From Cephalotus follicularis (Eukaryota; Streptophyta; Magnoliopsida; Oxalidales; Cephalotaceae), in assembly GCA_001972305.1 (NCBI GenBank), contig BDDD01000552.1, positions 214,458 through 278,457 of the forward strand: a stretch of 64,000 bases of DNA, given 5' to 3'. This document shows, in pieces, positions 23,915 through 35,515 of the stretch. Below the pieces are notes generated by a model. That model worked only from the letters and a program-made list of their open reading frames with translations. It had not been told where the DNA came from and searched no databases. Position 1 is the stretch's first letter. The number at the start of each line of letters is the position of its first letter. Position numbers and translations under genes: made by a program.

Positions 23915-24146
23915 TCGGCCTACTATTGTCTATGATGGGAAGTCGAGCAAGTCTGCTCCCAGGTCCTACCTGGTTCTCCTTTACACTATTGTCTATGATG
24001 GTGTTTAGGGTTTGAGTGCAGCCGAGCACTATGTACATCACTCCAACCTCCTCGGTCTACTATTGCCTATGATGGAAAATCGAGCGAGACTGTCCCCAGG
24101 TCATACCTGGATCTCCTTTACACTATTGTCTATGATGGTGTTTAGT
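23915..24146 (+). repeat. Tandem duplication carrying the CTATTGTCTATGATGG 17-mer
   Basis: Two units of about 137 bp, each with two copies of the 17-mer (near 23922, 23984, 24059, 24122), separated by a CCAGGTC-TACCTGG block. The same 17-mer with a neighbouring TACCTGG is in the gag-only element LTRs (minus strand, near 2310-2400 and 6590-6670). Confidence 0.75.
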
Positions 24147-25890
24147 CTTTGAGTACAGCGGAGCTAAGTTTCCAAAATATAGATTAGAGCCTTTCAGTAT
24201 GTCTTCTATTGGAGGACTTTGTCCTCGGTAGTCATGCCTTCAGCTCATATAAGTAAGTAAAACAAAGAAATAGAAAGTTCAGAGGAGAACCCTGGGTTCT
24301 CGGCAGATATTGCCAAGCAGGCTTTGGCCTAGATCAGCTCAGCTCAAGCCACTATAAGTTGGCAACTATACTATGTAATCAGCAAAGCAAGCATAGCAGA
24401 GAAAAGCCAGTTCCCAGCTTAGTTGTTCTCCTCAGGTTTTTAGCCGAGAAGGACCCCTGCTCTTCTTCAGAACACTTTCGTTCAACAGTTGTATTCTTCA
24501 GTTTATTTCAGCGTTCATGAACATTCTAGAATCAGCTAAGCAGAGAAAAAAGTAAGTTTTTCAAGTGCTTTGAGCATTTCTTTATTGTATGCCATGACAT
24601 ATGTTCTGTTTACAGTCTTTTCCCCACTTGGGATAGTTATTCATGCTCATGGTAAGTTTTCTTCCACGCATTCCTTTATGAATGCATCAGAGGATGTGTT
24701 GTTCTCAGTCACTTAGTCAGTTGGACTAATCCCCTTACAGATTGTTTTACAGACCAGCCAACCGGAGGAGATCCTCCAGCTCAGCAGTAGATAGCTAAAC
24801 AAGGTAGTTTTGAGCTCAACATCATGGAACGTCAACTCGGGCGTTTAGCATTGCATAGCATTGGGCATTCTTTTGGGTTTCTCTACCTCCCTTTTTGTAG
24901 TAGAGTAGCCGAGAGCTTTTTCCTTTTATAAGATATGTTATTCTTTTGCCGAGCTAGAGGAGGCAGTGTATGTTTATGCCAGAGGACAACTATGTAATTA
25001 TTTCATACTTTCAAGAAACTTCATGGATGTTTTGAGTTGGTACATTTGTTTATCTTGTGATTTCATGGAAATTTCATGTTTTGAGTTTTGTTTTCTTAGG
25101 TCTAACCAGAGAGCTAGAGAGTCCTCGGCTTGTATAATAGAGATGAGCTTAGCGGAGGAGAGTAGTTTAAGGCTAAGCTGGATGTTTTAAGTTTATAGAG
25201 GTTTACTCGATGAGGTAGGGTGTCCTCGGGTAAGGTTGGGCCTTTCGCCTATGATGCCGAGAAGGAGTCCTCGGGTCGTTGTCAGAGCAGACTAGTTAGA
25301 AGAAGGCCAGGGATAAGTTACAAGTTTTAAGAAATAGTGTTTTAAGCTATGTTGTGCATTTTGATGTTAGTATAGTAGTGTTTTTGGTTGAGCAAGGGAG
25401 AAGGGTAGCTGTGGACAAGGTGCGTCCTCGGGGTTTAAGCAGACCTTAGAGTTTATGTTTTCACGTGAGGCGTGCGTGCATCTCTCCTTGGGCATTAGGG
25501 TCCTTGCGCGTCAGCCCAGGCCCTCTCCCCGGACATTTTTTTTCCAAGATAAGTTAAGTGATCTCGTGAGGAGCACGTGGGTGTTATCCTCGGGCATAAG
25601 TGATGCGGCGCGTTTTGGAGCTTTGGTTAAGTAGTGCTGGGGACACAAGTAGAAGAGGAGTTGGATCCTCTGCCCCGGTTTCCCTGTTAGCTGCCCGCCC
25701 AGTCCATGCTTGTCGTTTGGCCTTGTGTAGGAGGTCAGAGGATCGCTCCTTCGTAGTTTTAGCGTAGTTAGTAGAGCAGGGTTGTTGGCAGAAGCACCAT
25801 CCCCGGGCAGGGCTCATCCTCGGTTGAGTTAGCTGGAATGGGTCATGTCAAATAGTTTGTTTGTGACAATTAAAAGGAGAATATGGGTAG

Positions 25891-26382
25891 CAATAGGAAG
25901 ATGACCACTAGTGACGGTCAAAATAGGATTAAAATCGGGGGTTCTAAGCAAATTCCTATCGCCTCCGATTTCTCTATGTCATTAAAGTGAGTAATGCTGG
26001 AACAAGGAATTCCTATGGTTTAGGCAATGAGTTCAGGGGTTATAGAGACTGGATTACCAAGGATAAAAGATTTGGCAACACATGTGGTGGAATTTTCTAA
26101 GTTTGCATAGAAAAGTTTAACTAGCCTAGGGTAAATTGTGTGTGATGAGCACAAGAAGTTAAACCATCCCATTTGTTCAAGCCATGACTTAACAGAGGCA
26201 ATATTACTGACTAGAATATCACTATCAATCCATTTTTCATTATGTAATTTCACTGAGTTAAGAACAGAGTGATACCTAGTCTCATTCTCTTTGGAGAGAA
26301 AGAGTTCGTCAACAAAGTCACTCACAGCCTTAGATTTCCACATATTCTTTGTTCCTAAGCTCTTTCTTCTCTTAGAAGCCAT
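25891..26382 (-). pseudogene. N-terminal part of a plant-transposon-protein-like gene in element E
   Basis: It starts at an ATG at 26380-26382 (MASKRRKSLGTKN), 55 bp from the 5' LTR remnant. Recognisable pattern: a region ending KLFYANLEN, then ITPELIA and, after a TAA at 26020, GIP, which fits the N-terminal part of the putative plant transposon protein domain. A TGA follows at about 25920. The frame then meets solo LTR F and continues in phase at 23200. The gene takes the place of gag-pol in this copia-like element. It could be a captured host-type sequence or a structural protein unique to this group; I cannot tell which. Confidence 0.6.
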
Positions 26383-26436
26383 TGAAATCGATTGGATCAA
26401 GTTTGTAGAGAAGGTTAGGGTTTTTGGCAGGTTTAA

Positions 26437-27564
26437 TAGACTTATAAAAAAGAACTAGAAAATATCCTAGAAAGAATTCAAACAAAATCACTCAAATGCG
26501 AAAATAAAAGAGTGTAGGGTTGAGAGAGTTGCAAACAAAGGTATAGTGGTTCGACAAACCGCCTACGTCCACTCCCCAAGGCCTCCCCTTGGCTATTTCA
26601 CTATTATGCCCCAATCCGGGCTTGAAACACCAACCGAGCTTCAATGACCTTCACTCCAACCAAACGAATACAAGATTGCTCCCTCCGAGATATACCAGAG
26701 ACAACCTCTCTTGTTTACAAGTAATTGATAGTGTTTGAAGGTTTACAAATTCATAAAGAATTTGCTTACAATTAAGCTCAAAGTAAACAAAGCTTGAAAT
26801 GATGGAGATTGTAAAAACAAATGCTTTGTAATGTAAGAAATAGCTTCAATATGATCTCTTTTGGTGCTGAGAGTGTTGAGTATAAAGCTTGAGTTGCCTA
26901 GAATGATTTTTGAACTTGCTTTCTTGATCGCCTTAAAAAGGTGCTTCACTTTGGCTTATAAGCATGTGCTCCAACGGGAGTTGATGGCACGTATTTTAAA
27001 TTATAGCCGTTGGTGAAGGTAGTCGGCTGTTTCTCCTGGACAGTCGGCTGATGCTCTGTTTCAGTCGGCTGGTTGAGGTGGAGAGGACTTGCAAAAGGCT
27101 ACTGGTCAAATTTGACATTTCTTGACAGTCTACTGGAAATATTGACAGCCGGCTGGTGCTCTATTTCAGTGGGCTGGTTGAGGTGGAATGGAATTCCAAA
27201 AAGCTACTGCCATTTTGTGACACTTCTTGACAGTCAGCTGGACCTCCTTGGCAGTTGGTTGTTTTGACTTGGCAGTCGGCTACTCCCCTGATACAGTCGG
27301 TTGCTCCCCAATTGCTGGGATTCCTTCAAGATCTAGTCGGCTGTTTAATCCAAACAGTCGGCTACTCAACCCTCGTCTGTCCAACATGGGCAGTCGTCTA
27401 TTTTTCCCTGTATATGCAAAATTACACTTTGCACAACTTTGGACATAAAATCATGTATGTATATGAATTTGTAGCTTAGAAAAATAGGCATACAAGTATT
27501 ACATGTTTGTTAATCATCGAAATAACACATGTTAAGGCACTTAACGGGGTGGCAAAGGCCAATA
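26437..27564 (-). mobile_element. 5' LTR of element E, 3' end missing
   Basis: Colinear with 20841-22074 and flanked by GACTC. The terminal TGTTGG has become TATTGG. The last 25 bp and the PBS are replaced by a short sequence leading directly to the ORF start, so this copy lacks its primer site. About 13-14 CAGTCGGCTG-type motifs are at 27019-27402. Confidence 0.85.
27019..27402. repeat. CAGTCGGCTG motif array in 5' LTR of element E
   Basis: About 13-14 units, fewer and more decayed than the 18 of the 3' LTR (CAGTCTACTG, CAGCCGGCTG, CAGTTGGTTG). The spacing pattern shows that blocks have been lost between the two LTRs. Confidence 0.85.
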
Positions 27565-28295
27565 GACTCATATGCCTCAAATGGATCCATACCCTACCCT
27601 CAGGATATATATATAGAGAGACGCCATAGACCGATCACACCACTACGGTAGGTGTCATGTCTTCCGTGCCAAAGTACATGCCTATGATACCTCATAGGTA
27701 AGTATAACTCTGTGTGTCATTATGCCAAAATATTGTTTTACTCTAAAAACAATTTAAAACATAAACAAATTTTCCAAACAATTTCTGAACATATATGAAA
27801 TCATAATCATATCCGTATCCAAAAATTATCTTACTTCCGAAAGTGAAAGTCATGTTTGTTTAATCAAAATCAACATACTTTCAAAGGTGAAAGTCATACC
27901 AATTGAATTAACGTACTTTCGATAGTGAAAGTCATGCTCAATTTATAAAATCAGTAATATTTAACTGTATTCATAAAGTTAATGAAACAGACTTTATAAA
28001 ACCGATATAAGTATCCAATAATGAATAATCCGTACATATCCATCAACCAAAAGGAGTATCAAATAACGAAGAGTCCGTACTAAAAGCAATATTGAATCCA
28101 TTTCAATAAAATCAGAGAATAGCAAAGAACGAGAAATATCCATACCTTAGCCGTTCAAAATCTAAACAAATCCAAATACGAATCAAAAGCACTCTTGTAA
28201 CACTCTAAGCTCCACCACAGGTGTTACAATACCCTAATCAGATTAATCCGAACATTACCACAACGTATATGACAAAAATAACAAACTGCCAGAAC

Positions 28296-28488
28296 AAAGC
28301 GTCGAAGAACAATATGGCAATCCATGACATAAGCGTCGACGCTCAAATCAAAGCGTCGATGTTTCAGTCATAAGCGTCGATGGATTAACTAAAATAGTGG
28401 ATGCTTAGACACATGCAAGGCGTTTAAAACAGGTTTTTACACACACAAGAGTCGACGCTTACGATAGGCGTCGACGCTTTACGTCGAA
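28296..28488. repeat. AAGCGTCGACGCTT motif cluster (family C)
   Basis: About seven motifs with core GCGTCGAYG or GTCGACGC, including GCGTCGACGC, a perfect 10-bp palindrome. Some units are preceded by TAA or CAA. A second cluster of about six lies at 29070-29226. Confidence 0.9.
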
Positions 28489-29069
28489 AACATGAAAAAC
28501 ACAATATTACCTCAGTTGAAAACTATGAGCAAAATTCCAATCTCTTAAACACAAGTCATAAACAGCAATATGCAGGTTATAAAACATGGGTTCTTTGCTT
28601 TAAAACATCAGTATAACAAGTTAAGCATATATGTACATGGATAAACAGATTGGAAAAATAATAGCAGTAATTTTCTTTCGAAACTGAGTTCTAAATATCA
28701 TGTCACAAACGAATTCTAGCATGTTTTAGTACAAACTAATGATTGATAACAAAATTACATAATGAAAACTAAAATTTTCGTTTAGAAAGTACCTCCAAAC
28801 AACGCCAAAAACGATGAATAATGAAGAAGGCAATTGGTTGTTTTGGTTAATAAAAATATGCAGATGGTGTAGTGATTTTTAAAGGTGGAAATGATAGTTC
28901 TTTTCATGGAAAAAAAGTGTGGATTAAAGACAAAATCTGGTGGATTAAAACCATTCCATATGTACTAAAAACGTGTTAATCATAGAAGGAAAACCGAAAT
29001 CTGTTTTACGGCAAAAATCCTCTTTCCAAGTTTGAGCCACCGTCCAAAATGAAAATGGAAAGCCAGACA

Positions 29070-29226
29070 TAAGCGTCGACGGTAATGCAAAAGCGTCAAC
29101 GCTTAACCCCTTAAAAGCCAAAAGCGTCGATGTCAAACGCATAGGCATCGATCCGTTTCATCTAGAAAGAACTATGAAATATGAACGCCAAAGCATCGAC
29201 GCTTATGATGAAGGCGTCGACGCTTA
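29070..29226. repeat. Second GCGTCGACGCTT motif cluster (family C)
   Basis: About six motifs, among them GCGTCAACGCTT and GCATCGACGCTT, each one step from the palindrome. The cluster lies about 120 bp inside the LTR start (29349, minus orientation). Confidence 0.9.
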
Positions 29227-29354
29227 ACACCCAGAATACAAAAAAAAAATAGTTTCCAAAATAAATTCAAATGGTCCAAAATACATAGTACATAACAGAA
29301 GGCATAATCTATATCAATGAAACGTTATGCCAAGAAACGAGATATTACAGTGTC

Positions 29355-31018
29355 CATCACTCAACCTTTTTAATGCACAAAAGACAAAAGATGAAGTCAA
29401 CTTAATGACTTCATTTGGGCTTGGGTGTGTTGGCTGAATTTTATGCCATCCTTTGGCTAAATTTGGCCCACATGGCTAGGGTTATACAAAACTCGAGCTG
29501 CCCCAATTTCTCTCTCCCGACACGATAACTTGTCCAACACATAAGCCTTTGACCGAAACATTTTATTATGATGATGCTCAGGCTCACTTGCCATAAAGTA
29601 ATATATGTCCAGCAAATAAAATATTCTCTTATCAAAGTAACATCTCCGCGATGTCATCCTCTTACCATAATCGAGTGGGACCCAGAAAGCCTGGTCGTTC
29701 TCCGGTACGCTGATAAATTTCTGAGAACATCCCGAGGTTTTGGTACAACCATCCTAATAGTCTCTCACTATTAAAATGGCCTCGGTGCGAACTTTCATCA
29801 CCCCCGGATTCGTGTATTACCATGTCTATCAGTCGTAAGCCAGATAGTCAGCGCTTTAAGCCCGTCTTCGGTATATGTGTCCTATATCCCTCATCACTAT
29901 TGGCTCCGACCACAGACTAGGGTGTGGATAAATTTCCACCCTAGAAAATACCGCAATCCGATAAATTAATGAACACATTGCGACTTCGGCGGACTTCCCC
30001 AAAATCACCTGATATCCAGTCCGCCTACACTTGGCCTGGATTTCAGTCAGCAATGGTCAAGATTATATAGAGCCATTCATCCATCATTACGGGTGTGACG
30101 ATCCCATATTGCAAACTTCGCCCATACGTCTCAATACAGCTGCCACATGACCCAAAGACAACCCTTTTGCCAGCATGTGGCTAGTGCTGGGGAAGGCGAA
30201 AATCAAAGCCATGCGGTCACTGCACAACGTATGTCATCCGCTCAGGTCTAAGGATACAACGTAGGCTAAGACCTACTAGTCACCATAGACTATACATCAC
30301 CGAAGATAATAGGGATCCTATCGACAAGGGTAATGTCCATCCAGATAGGTCACCTATTGTGGGTCGGTTCAGTATCATGCCCCAGCATGTACCCTGTATC
30401 AACTTTAGTGCCATCCAAACGGTAATGAGAGATTTCACCCTCCACACACAATAGAGCAAGCATAATACGACAAGTCTTTGCTGATCATCAATTCCCATAA
30501 AGTGAACCTATGACTTGGAACTTCTGTCTGAGTGGAGTAAGGATCTCGTTCTCATAACCTCTCATGCATGAGATCCAACCCCTTGGGGACAGGGTGCTAT
30601 ATGTGTACTCAGTTGACATGGTGATCAACCTATCCACTTTTGACAGTTTGGAATATTTCATATAGCAGGTTTCCATTTATAATATATATATGCACAATTG
30701 AACATAATTGGAACTAAGAATGAAGGATAAGATCGTAAAGTACATACATATAGCTAGTCATCGGCTTGCATGGATTATTCCAATTAAGGAATATATCAAA
30801 AACGTACACGCTTGCAGTCCCTTCTTGGCTTGCAGGGACACCCAACTCCAACAATTGACCTACTGGCTTGTGGCAGTGCTTCAGACATGGATTGAGTATT
30901 CTGTTGCATGACCTTGGTTTTACTATACATGTATCTGAATGGTTTTTCACTATATGGATATTGATTAAAGTATTTATTTATAGCATATTTTTTATATTGT
31001 GCTATGCATAGGAATGGT
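29355..31018. other. Non-coding retroelement sequence right of solo LTR C
   Basis: This continues family K sequence interrupted at 20099. It contains no credible gene in any frame. A TGTTGGAGTTGGG on the minus strand near 30860, preceded by GTAGGTCAAT, may be a copia-type LTR start. I could not confirm an end or target-site duplication. Confidence 0.4.
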
Positions 31019-31817
31019 TTATACGGACGGTTTGCCACGTGTCGGGCAGTGGGTTTTCCCATGGTTCAGGGCATGATAAAGATTGACAACTTGCTCGATG
31101 ACTTCCTCACCAAAATATTCGTCATCACTCAAGTGGCAAGAGTTGAAGGATTTTTTCTTGATGAGCTTTACCTCATGCAACATGAATGATCCAATTAAGT
31201 TTTTCATCTCCAAGGTCTTCAAATCTTTTGATTCTTCTATTGTTGTGACCTTTGGATCATATTCGTCATTAAAACATCTAAGTAGTTTCTTAACAAGTTT
31301 ATCTTTGCCAAAATCTTTCACAAGACCATGTAGACCATTAATGATATCAAGTAAACTATTATATAGACTTTTAATGGATTCATAAGGTCTCATTTTAAAT
31401 GGATCATATTCGCTATTTAGCATGGAAAATCTAGCATTTCTAACTTCTTTGGTACCCTAATGGGTAAGAGTAAGCAAATTCCATACATCCTGAACAGATG
31501 TGCATCTTCTAAAAAGATTATATTCATTTTCGTCTAAAGCAACAAAAAGTATCTTAAGAGGTTTCTTATCAAGGGTTAGTCTTTTGAAATCTTCTTCATC
31601 ATATTCCGATTCCAATTTAGGAATTAAGTTACCATTTTCCTTCTTCCTAGAGGAATATGAGGACCATTTTTAACACTTAACCCATTTTTATAATCTATAG
31701 ACTTGAGATAAATTTCCATTCTATAATTCCAATAAAAAAATCTTCACCATTAAAAAATTGAACCATAAACTCGGTGACATCATCACAGTGTTTAGAGATG
31801 TTGTTTTGGGTTGTCAT
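31019..31817 (-). pseudogene. gag: Copia gag remnant (UBN2-type), element G
   Basis: An ATG at 31815-31817 opens MTTQNNISKH, followed by an FFNGEDF-type start. After a frameshift and internal stops comes FKMRPYESIKSLYN, then KLLRCFNDEYDPKVTTIEESKDL and LIGSFMLHE, the conserved core of plant copia gag (UBN2). The zinc knuckle and all of pol are missing: the frame runs out at 31019 in unrelated sequence. It lies just downstream of a PBS and the G LTR, in the normal copia order. It is a dead copy; superfamily call is confident, lineage (Tork/SIRE-like) is a guess. Confidence 0.85.
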
Positions 31818-31861
31818 GATCTTTACTCTAAGTATGTTAAGCCTTTTAACTATAGAGACCA

Positions 31862-31877
31862 ATGCTATGATACTAAT
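31862..31877 (-). other. Primer-binding site of element G, decayed
   Basis: ATTAGTATCATAGCAT on the minus strand directly after the LTR end CTAACA. It differs from the tRNA-Met PBS TGGTATCAGAGC at two G-to-A-type positions. Confidence 0.7.
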
Positions 31878-32933
31878 TGTTAGAAGCCTATAAGGGGGGT
31901 GAATAGGCTTTTTTAAAATAAATTCTAAAAACTAAATTACCCAAAATTACAATCAATAATAAACACAATATAAATGCAAAAATTAAAGAGTAAGAGTTAG
32001 AGAGTGCAAACGATTTTGTCGTGGTTCGGCCCAAACCGTGGTTAGGTCCACTCCTCCAGACCTCCTCTTGAGTATCCACTAGAATGGCAACAACCTTGAA
32101 TCTCCAATCGAGAAACAAGAATGGAGCTCCGTTCGATCTTTACAATTTCAAGTTCCAACCGAACTTGAGATATAATACTAAAGACAACCTCTCTAGACTT
32201 TTACAAAGATATGAAAGTGTTTATGAGTTATAAATTCAAAGTGAATATGTTTACAATTAGAGCACAATAGAGTTAAAATTCTTTAGGATAAGAATGTAGA
32301 TAGAAGCTTTTATAGAACTTGATTTTCTTGAGGATTTAATCTTTGGGAGGCTTAGGATGATTGCTTGATATTTCAAAATGATCCTTGAAATTCTTTTTAT
32401 ACTAGGGGATTGGTAATACCTGTTTTGGATGATAATCAATGAGTTCCAATAGCTATTTTTGAACTAAAAAACACTTTTTCCATCTAACTAGTCGACTACC
32501 CATGCCTATCAGCTGAAATTTAAAACAAACCATTAAACGGTCAGTAGTTGATGACATAGTCAATGTCTAGTTGACTAATAATCAACTACTAGTCGGCTAA
32601 TCTAAAAGTAAAAGAGGTGTGTGTTTTTATGAATTCTGGAAGAAAGTTCTAGCAGATTGAAAGGCACATCCTAGCTGATAGCTAGTCGACTACCAACGAG
32701 CTATCTCAGCTAAAGTTTGAGATACTTACAAGACAACCTTTTTTATGCTAGATAAACATCCCAAATACCTGTAAAAGCTTAGATAACATCTTTTTAAGCA
32801 CATTTTAACACATTTAATGCATTGATCAAGACATCACACGTATTTATAGCAATGGTCAATTACATATCACATTTTGTTAATCATCGAAATACAAATTATG
32901 AAGAGTGAATGTATGGGGAGGAAAAAGTCAACA
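31878..32933 (-). mobile_element. LTR of copia element G
   Basis: It reads on the minus strand from TGTTGACTTTTTCC (32933) to GGCTTCTAACA (31878), about 1.06 kb. A PBS follows on the left. On the right, the minus-strand ACTTGGAGGA just before the LTR resembles a polypurine tract, so this LTR may have internal sequence on both sides. It carries TAGTCGACTA-type motifs at 32484-32700. A partial second copy is at 47144-47782. Confidence 0.75.
32484..32700. repeat. TAGTCGACTA motif cluster (element G)
   Basis: About five units: CTAGTCGACTAC, TAGTTGACTA, ATCAACTAC, CTAGTCGGCTA and CTAGTCGACTAC. TAGTCGACTA is a perfect 10-bp palindrome. The duplicate is at 47335-47545. Confidence 0.85.
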
Positions 32934-34333
32934 TCCTCCAAGTAAAATTTTAAATCACCCAAAATCATTGCATATATTCTTCGACACTCGTGCATATAAA
33001 ACCCTTATTGACGCCAAATGATTTCCAAGATTTCATCTCTTTGATTATCTCAAATATCAATCTTGTCACTCCTTAATACTTATCAATCTATAATCTCCTC
33101 TAGCACTTATAAAATTGTTCTATTAGGACTTAATCAAACACTTAAAGTACTTAAATTCTTAATAATAAACACTAGCACTTAAAATCATATTCATTTGATA
33201 TCTTGGCATTGGCATTTAATCCCTGTCATTTTTATTCCACTTACAAAGGACATCCAACTATCAATTTTATTGCTTCAAAAATGCTAACACATCCAACTAT
33301 ATTCATCTTCAATATTACACTTTGTGCTGTAAGAGATTTTATCAAACTCTCCAAAATAATGGGGATTTAAAAGATAAGGATCCGACCTTTTCAATATATC
33401 GCAAATAAACATTTGTTAAAGATAAAATCCTCTAAACTCATAAGGGAAATAGTAATTACAATATCCAAACTTTAAAACTCTAGATTTAATTTAACTCTAC
33501 TTTCTTAACCTTAAATTACCACAATAAAACCTTCCTATAAAATAATAACTGAAACATTAAATTCTATCATATTATTTAATCATACCTTCAAATTGAATTT
33601 CTCAATATTTTCAATTACAATATGTTCATACTTTATCTCTAAACTATTTCCACCATAACAATATCTTTCACCGTTTAAAATTAGAACTCAAACTCATATA
33701 ATTCATATGATTCACATCAATGACTATATAATAACCTTTAAATGTATAAACTTTGTACACATTATACTATATGCCACTATGCGAAATATATAAGTATCCA
33801 TCCACATTTAAAACTTCCATACTTATACTATATCTATAACTTATATGATTATCAAGAAGTATCCATAACCAATCAGATTTTCACATTAAAAATAAATAAC
33901 ACACAATTATATCTATAATAATTAATATCGTATCATAAAACAACCCTTTCCTATACACTAGCATCATTATTTCCTTCAATCTCTTATAAATAATGTTGGT
34001 CACTTCAATATTTCTTTTTATCAACTCAAACATTCAATTATCACTAGATTCCTACCAAGCCAAAAACTACGCACTCATGAATTCTAATCATTCATAGAAA
34101 ACTCCACTTATCCCCTAGTCAATAATCATCAACATTAAAAACCTTAACCTTCCAAGTAAGTGTATTATATCAAGCATACGTGTCCAAATTTATCTTAGCA
34201 AACTCAGTGCTCTACTTAAAGCTTCAATTGTCTAAGGATTGAACAAACCTCTTCACCTCTCTGAACACAAGTGTATATCCCTTCTTTTTTTTATTACCAA
34301 ACAAATTAATAGAATCATGCCCAAATGCTCATG
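32934..34333. other. AT-rich non-coding block, duplicated at 47783-49183
   Basis: About 1.4 kb of AT-rich sequence without a believable gene, possibly the 3' non-coding part of a copia internal region (it begins at the PPT-like site next to LTR G). It aligns along its whole length with 47783-49183, differing at a few percent of positions by eye. Confidence 0.6.
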
Positions 34334-34338
34334 GTTGG

Positions 34339-34484
34339 TGTAACGATCACAATATTTCCGTTGAATTGTTAGAATTTTGTTATGAAAAGCAAACAAGTCA
34401 AGTTGTACATAAAACATGCGAATTTAAACATATCAGAGTTGTTTGCATCAATGCCATTATACGTCGTCAACGCCAAAAGGTATG
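34339..34484 (+). mobile_element. First 146 bp of LTR H (copy 1)
   Basis: TGTAACGATCACAATATTTCC begins after GTTGG (34334-34338). It runs 146 bp to the GTATG (34480-34484) where family A is inserted. In copy 2 (49189-49334) the distance is the same. The rest of this LTR copy is not found downstream. Confidence 0.75.
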
Positions 34485-35409
34485 TGTAATAACCGCAAAT
34501 TCAATTCGTGTACATTGTAATATTGATTAATAAAATGTGCACTCATTTGAATTTAATGTCCAATTATTATAATTTGTGATTGGTATTTGCTTGGGATGAA
34601 TGGAGATGCAATTTGGTGAAAATCAAACTTAAGAAACCCTAAAACAGCCCTTGGCAGCCGACTACCACAAGGGGGAAGTTGACTGCCTGGTTTATGAAGG
34701 GGCAGCCTGTCACACCCCGTTTTCCAACTTAAGACAACATAAAAAGTGGTAAGGCAACCAACATAAAATAATCCAGCTCATGCGAAAATGCCAATAATTT
34801 AAATCCTTCAATAGCGGAAGCAATAACTTAAATGAGCCGAATATAAAAACACATCACGCATCCCATACTACGTGATGCCCGATAATCCAAACATAACTGT
34901 TGATCGCCCAAAACGGAGCGTGAAAATGATACAATAAAAGATAACAAATATCCAATGTTACAAAATCCGAATAACATGCTCAATAATCCAAATACATAAA
35001 TAAGAGAGATAACAAGTCTTCTCTTTAAATATTCATGCATACTCCATAACATGTCCACTCCATCAATCTGTTACAGTAGGGATGTCCTCACTCGGCTAAG
35101 TGAATAAACCCATAAAATACAATTCGAGTCATATGGTAATGAGTATCATGAATGAATGCATAATGATGAGCCATGACATGTATTTTCCAAGTAAATATAC
35201 TTTCATATATAAAAATATATGCATGCTCACAGTACAAGTATAACTCATGAGTTATATCAACACAGGCAGTAAATATGTTCCAAAAAAGGAACCAGACAAA
35301 CCAGTCGTCATGACCGTCGCCACCTCCTGGCCCCAACGTCATGCACTCTTACTCCGTCCCAAACGGTTTTGGAGCAAGTCCTCAGTAAGTTGTTTAGCAT
35401 GGAGACTAA

Positions 35410-35515
35410 ACCAACAGCAGGTTACTAGCACAGTGGTTAAGTAATCAACAGGTTATTAGCACGGTGGCTAATAATCAATAGGTTATTAGCATGATGGCCA
35501 ATAATCAACAGGCAC
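35410..35515. repeat. Hairpin minisatellite, about three units (family B)
   Basis: Units of about 32 bp built on GGTTATTAGCACGGTGGCTAATAATCAA. Each holds an inverted repeat, TTATTAGC against GCTAATAA, with a 6-nt loop. The copy in the truncated B LTR (about 44826-44975) has about five units. Confidence 0.8.

Larger units (their letters stand above)
23204..25892 (+). mobile_element. Solo LTR, family F, inside element E
   Basis: It starts TGTAATGCCCCG (23204) and ends in GTAGCA (25892), interrupting the E gene in frame. CAATAG stands on both sides (23198-23203 and 25891-25896), so a short target-site duplication is present, though its length (4-6 bp) depends on where the LTR end is set. There is no internal region. 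It shares with the gag-only element LTRs the start TGTAATRCCCCGTA and a repeated 17-mer around ACTATTGTCTATGATGG. It also contains an AG run at 23794-23829 and a duplication of roughly 137 bp covering about 23915-24146. The orientation is inferred from the TGTAATGCCCC start. Confidence 0.75.
20816..27564 (-). mobile_element. Copia-like non-autonomous element E
   Basis: Two LTRs of about 1.1-1.26 kb (20816-22074 and 26437-27564) flanked by the perfect target-site duplication GACTC (20811-20815 and 27565-27569). The polypurine tract AAAAAGGGGGAGAT followed by TGTTGGCC is the classic junction of copia (SIRE/Tork-like) elements. Between the LTRs there is no gag or pol, only a broken gene resembling the putative plant transposon protein domain, plus solo LTR F at 23204-25892. 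The 5' LTR lost its last 25 bp and the PBS. E sits inside solo LTR C. Confidence 0.88.
20100..29349 (-). mobile_element. Solo LTR, family C, with nested elements E and F
   Basis: The outer ends are TGTAACACCCCC (20100) and GATATTACA (29349), flanked by the 5-bp target-site duplication GTGTC (20095-20099 and 29350-29354). Without the nested element E (20816-27564) and one copy of its target site the LTR is about 2.5 kb. The orientation is minus, judged from the TGTAATATCTCG start and GGGTGTTACA end. There is no internal region, so it is a solo LTR left by LTR-LTR recombination. A second partial copy is at 42024-42661. It carries AAGCGTCGACGCTT-type motif clusters. Confidence 0.88.
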
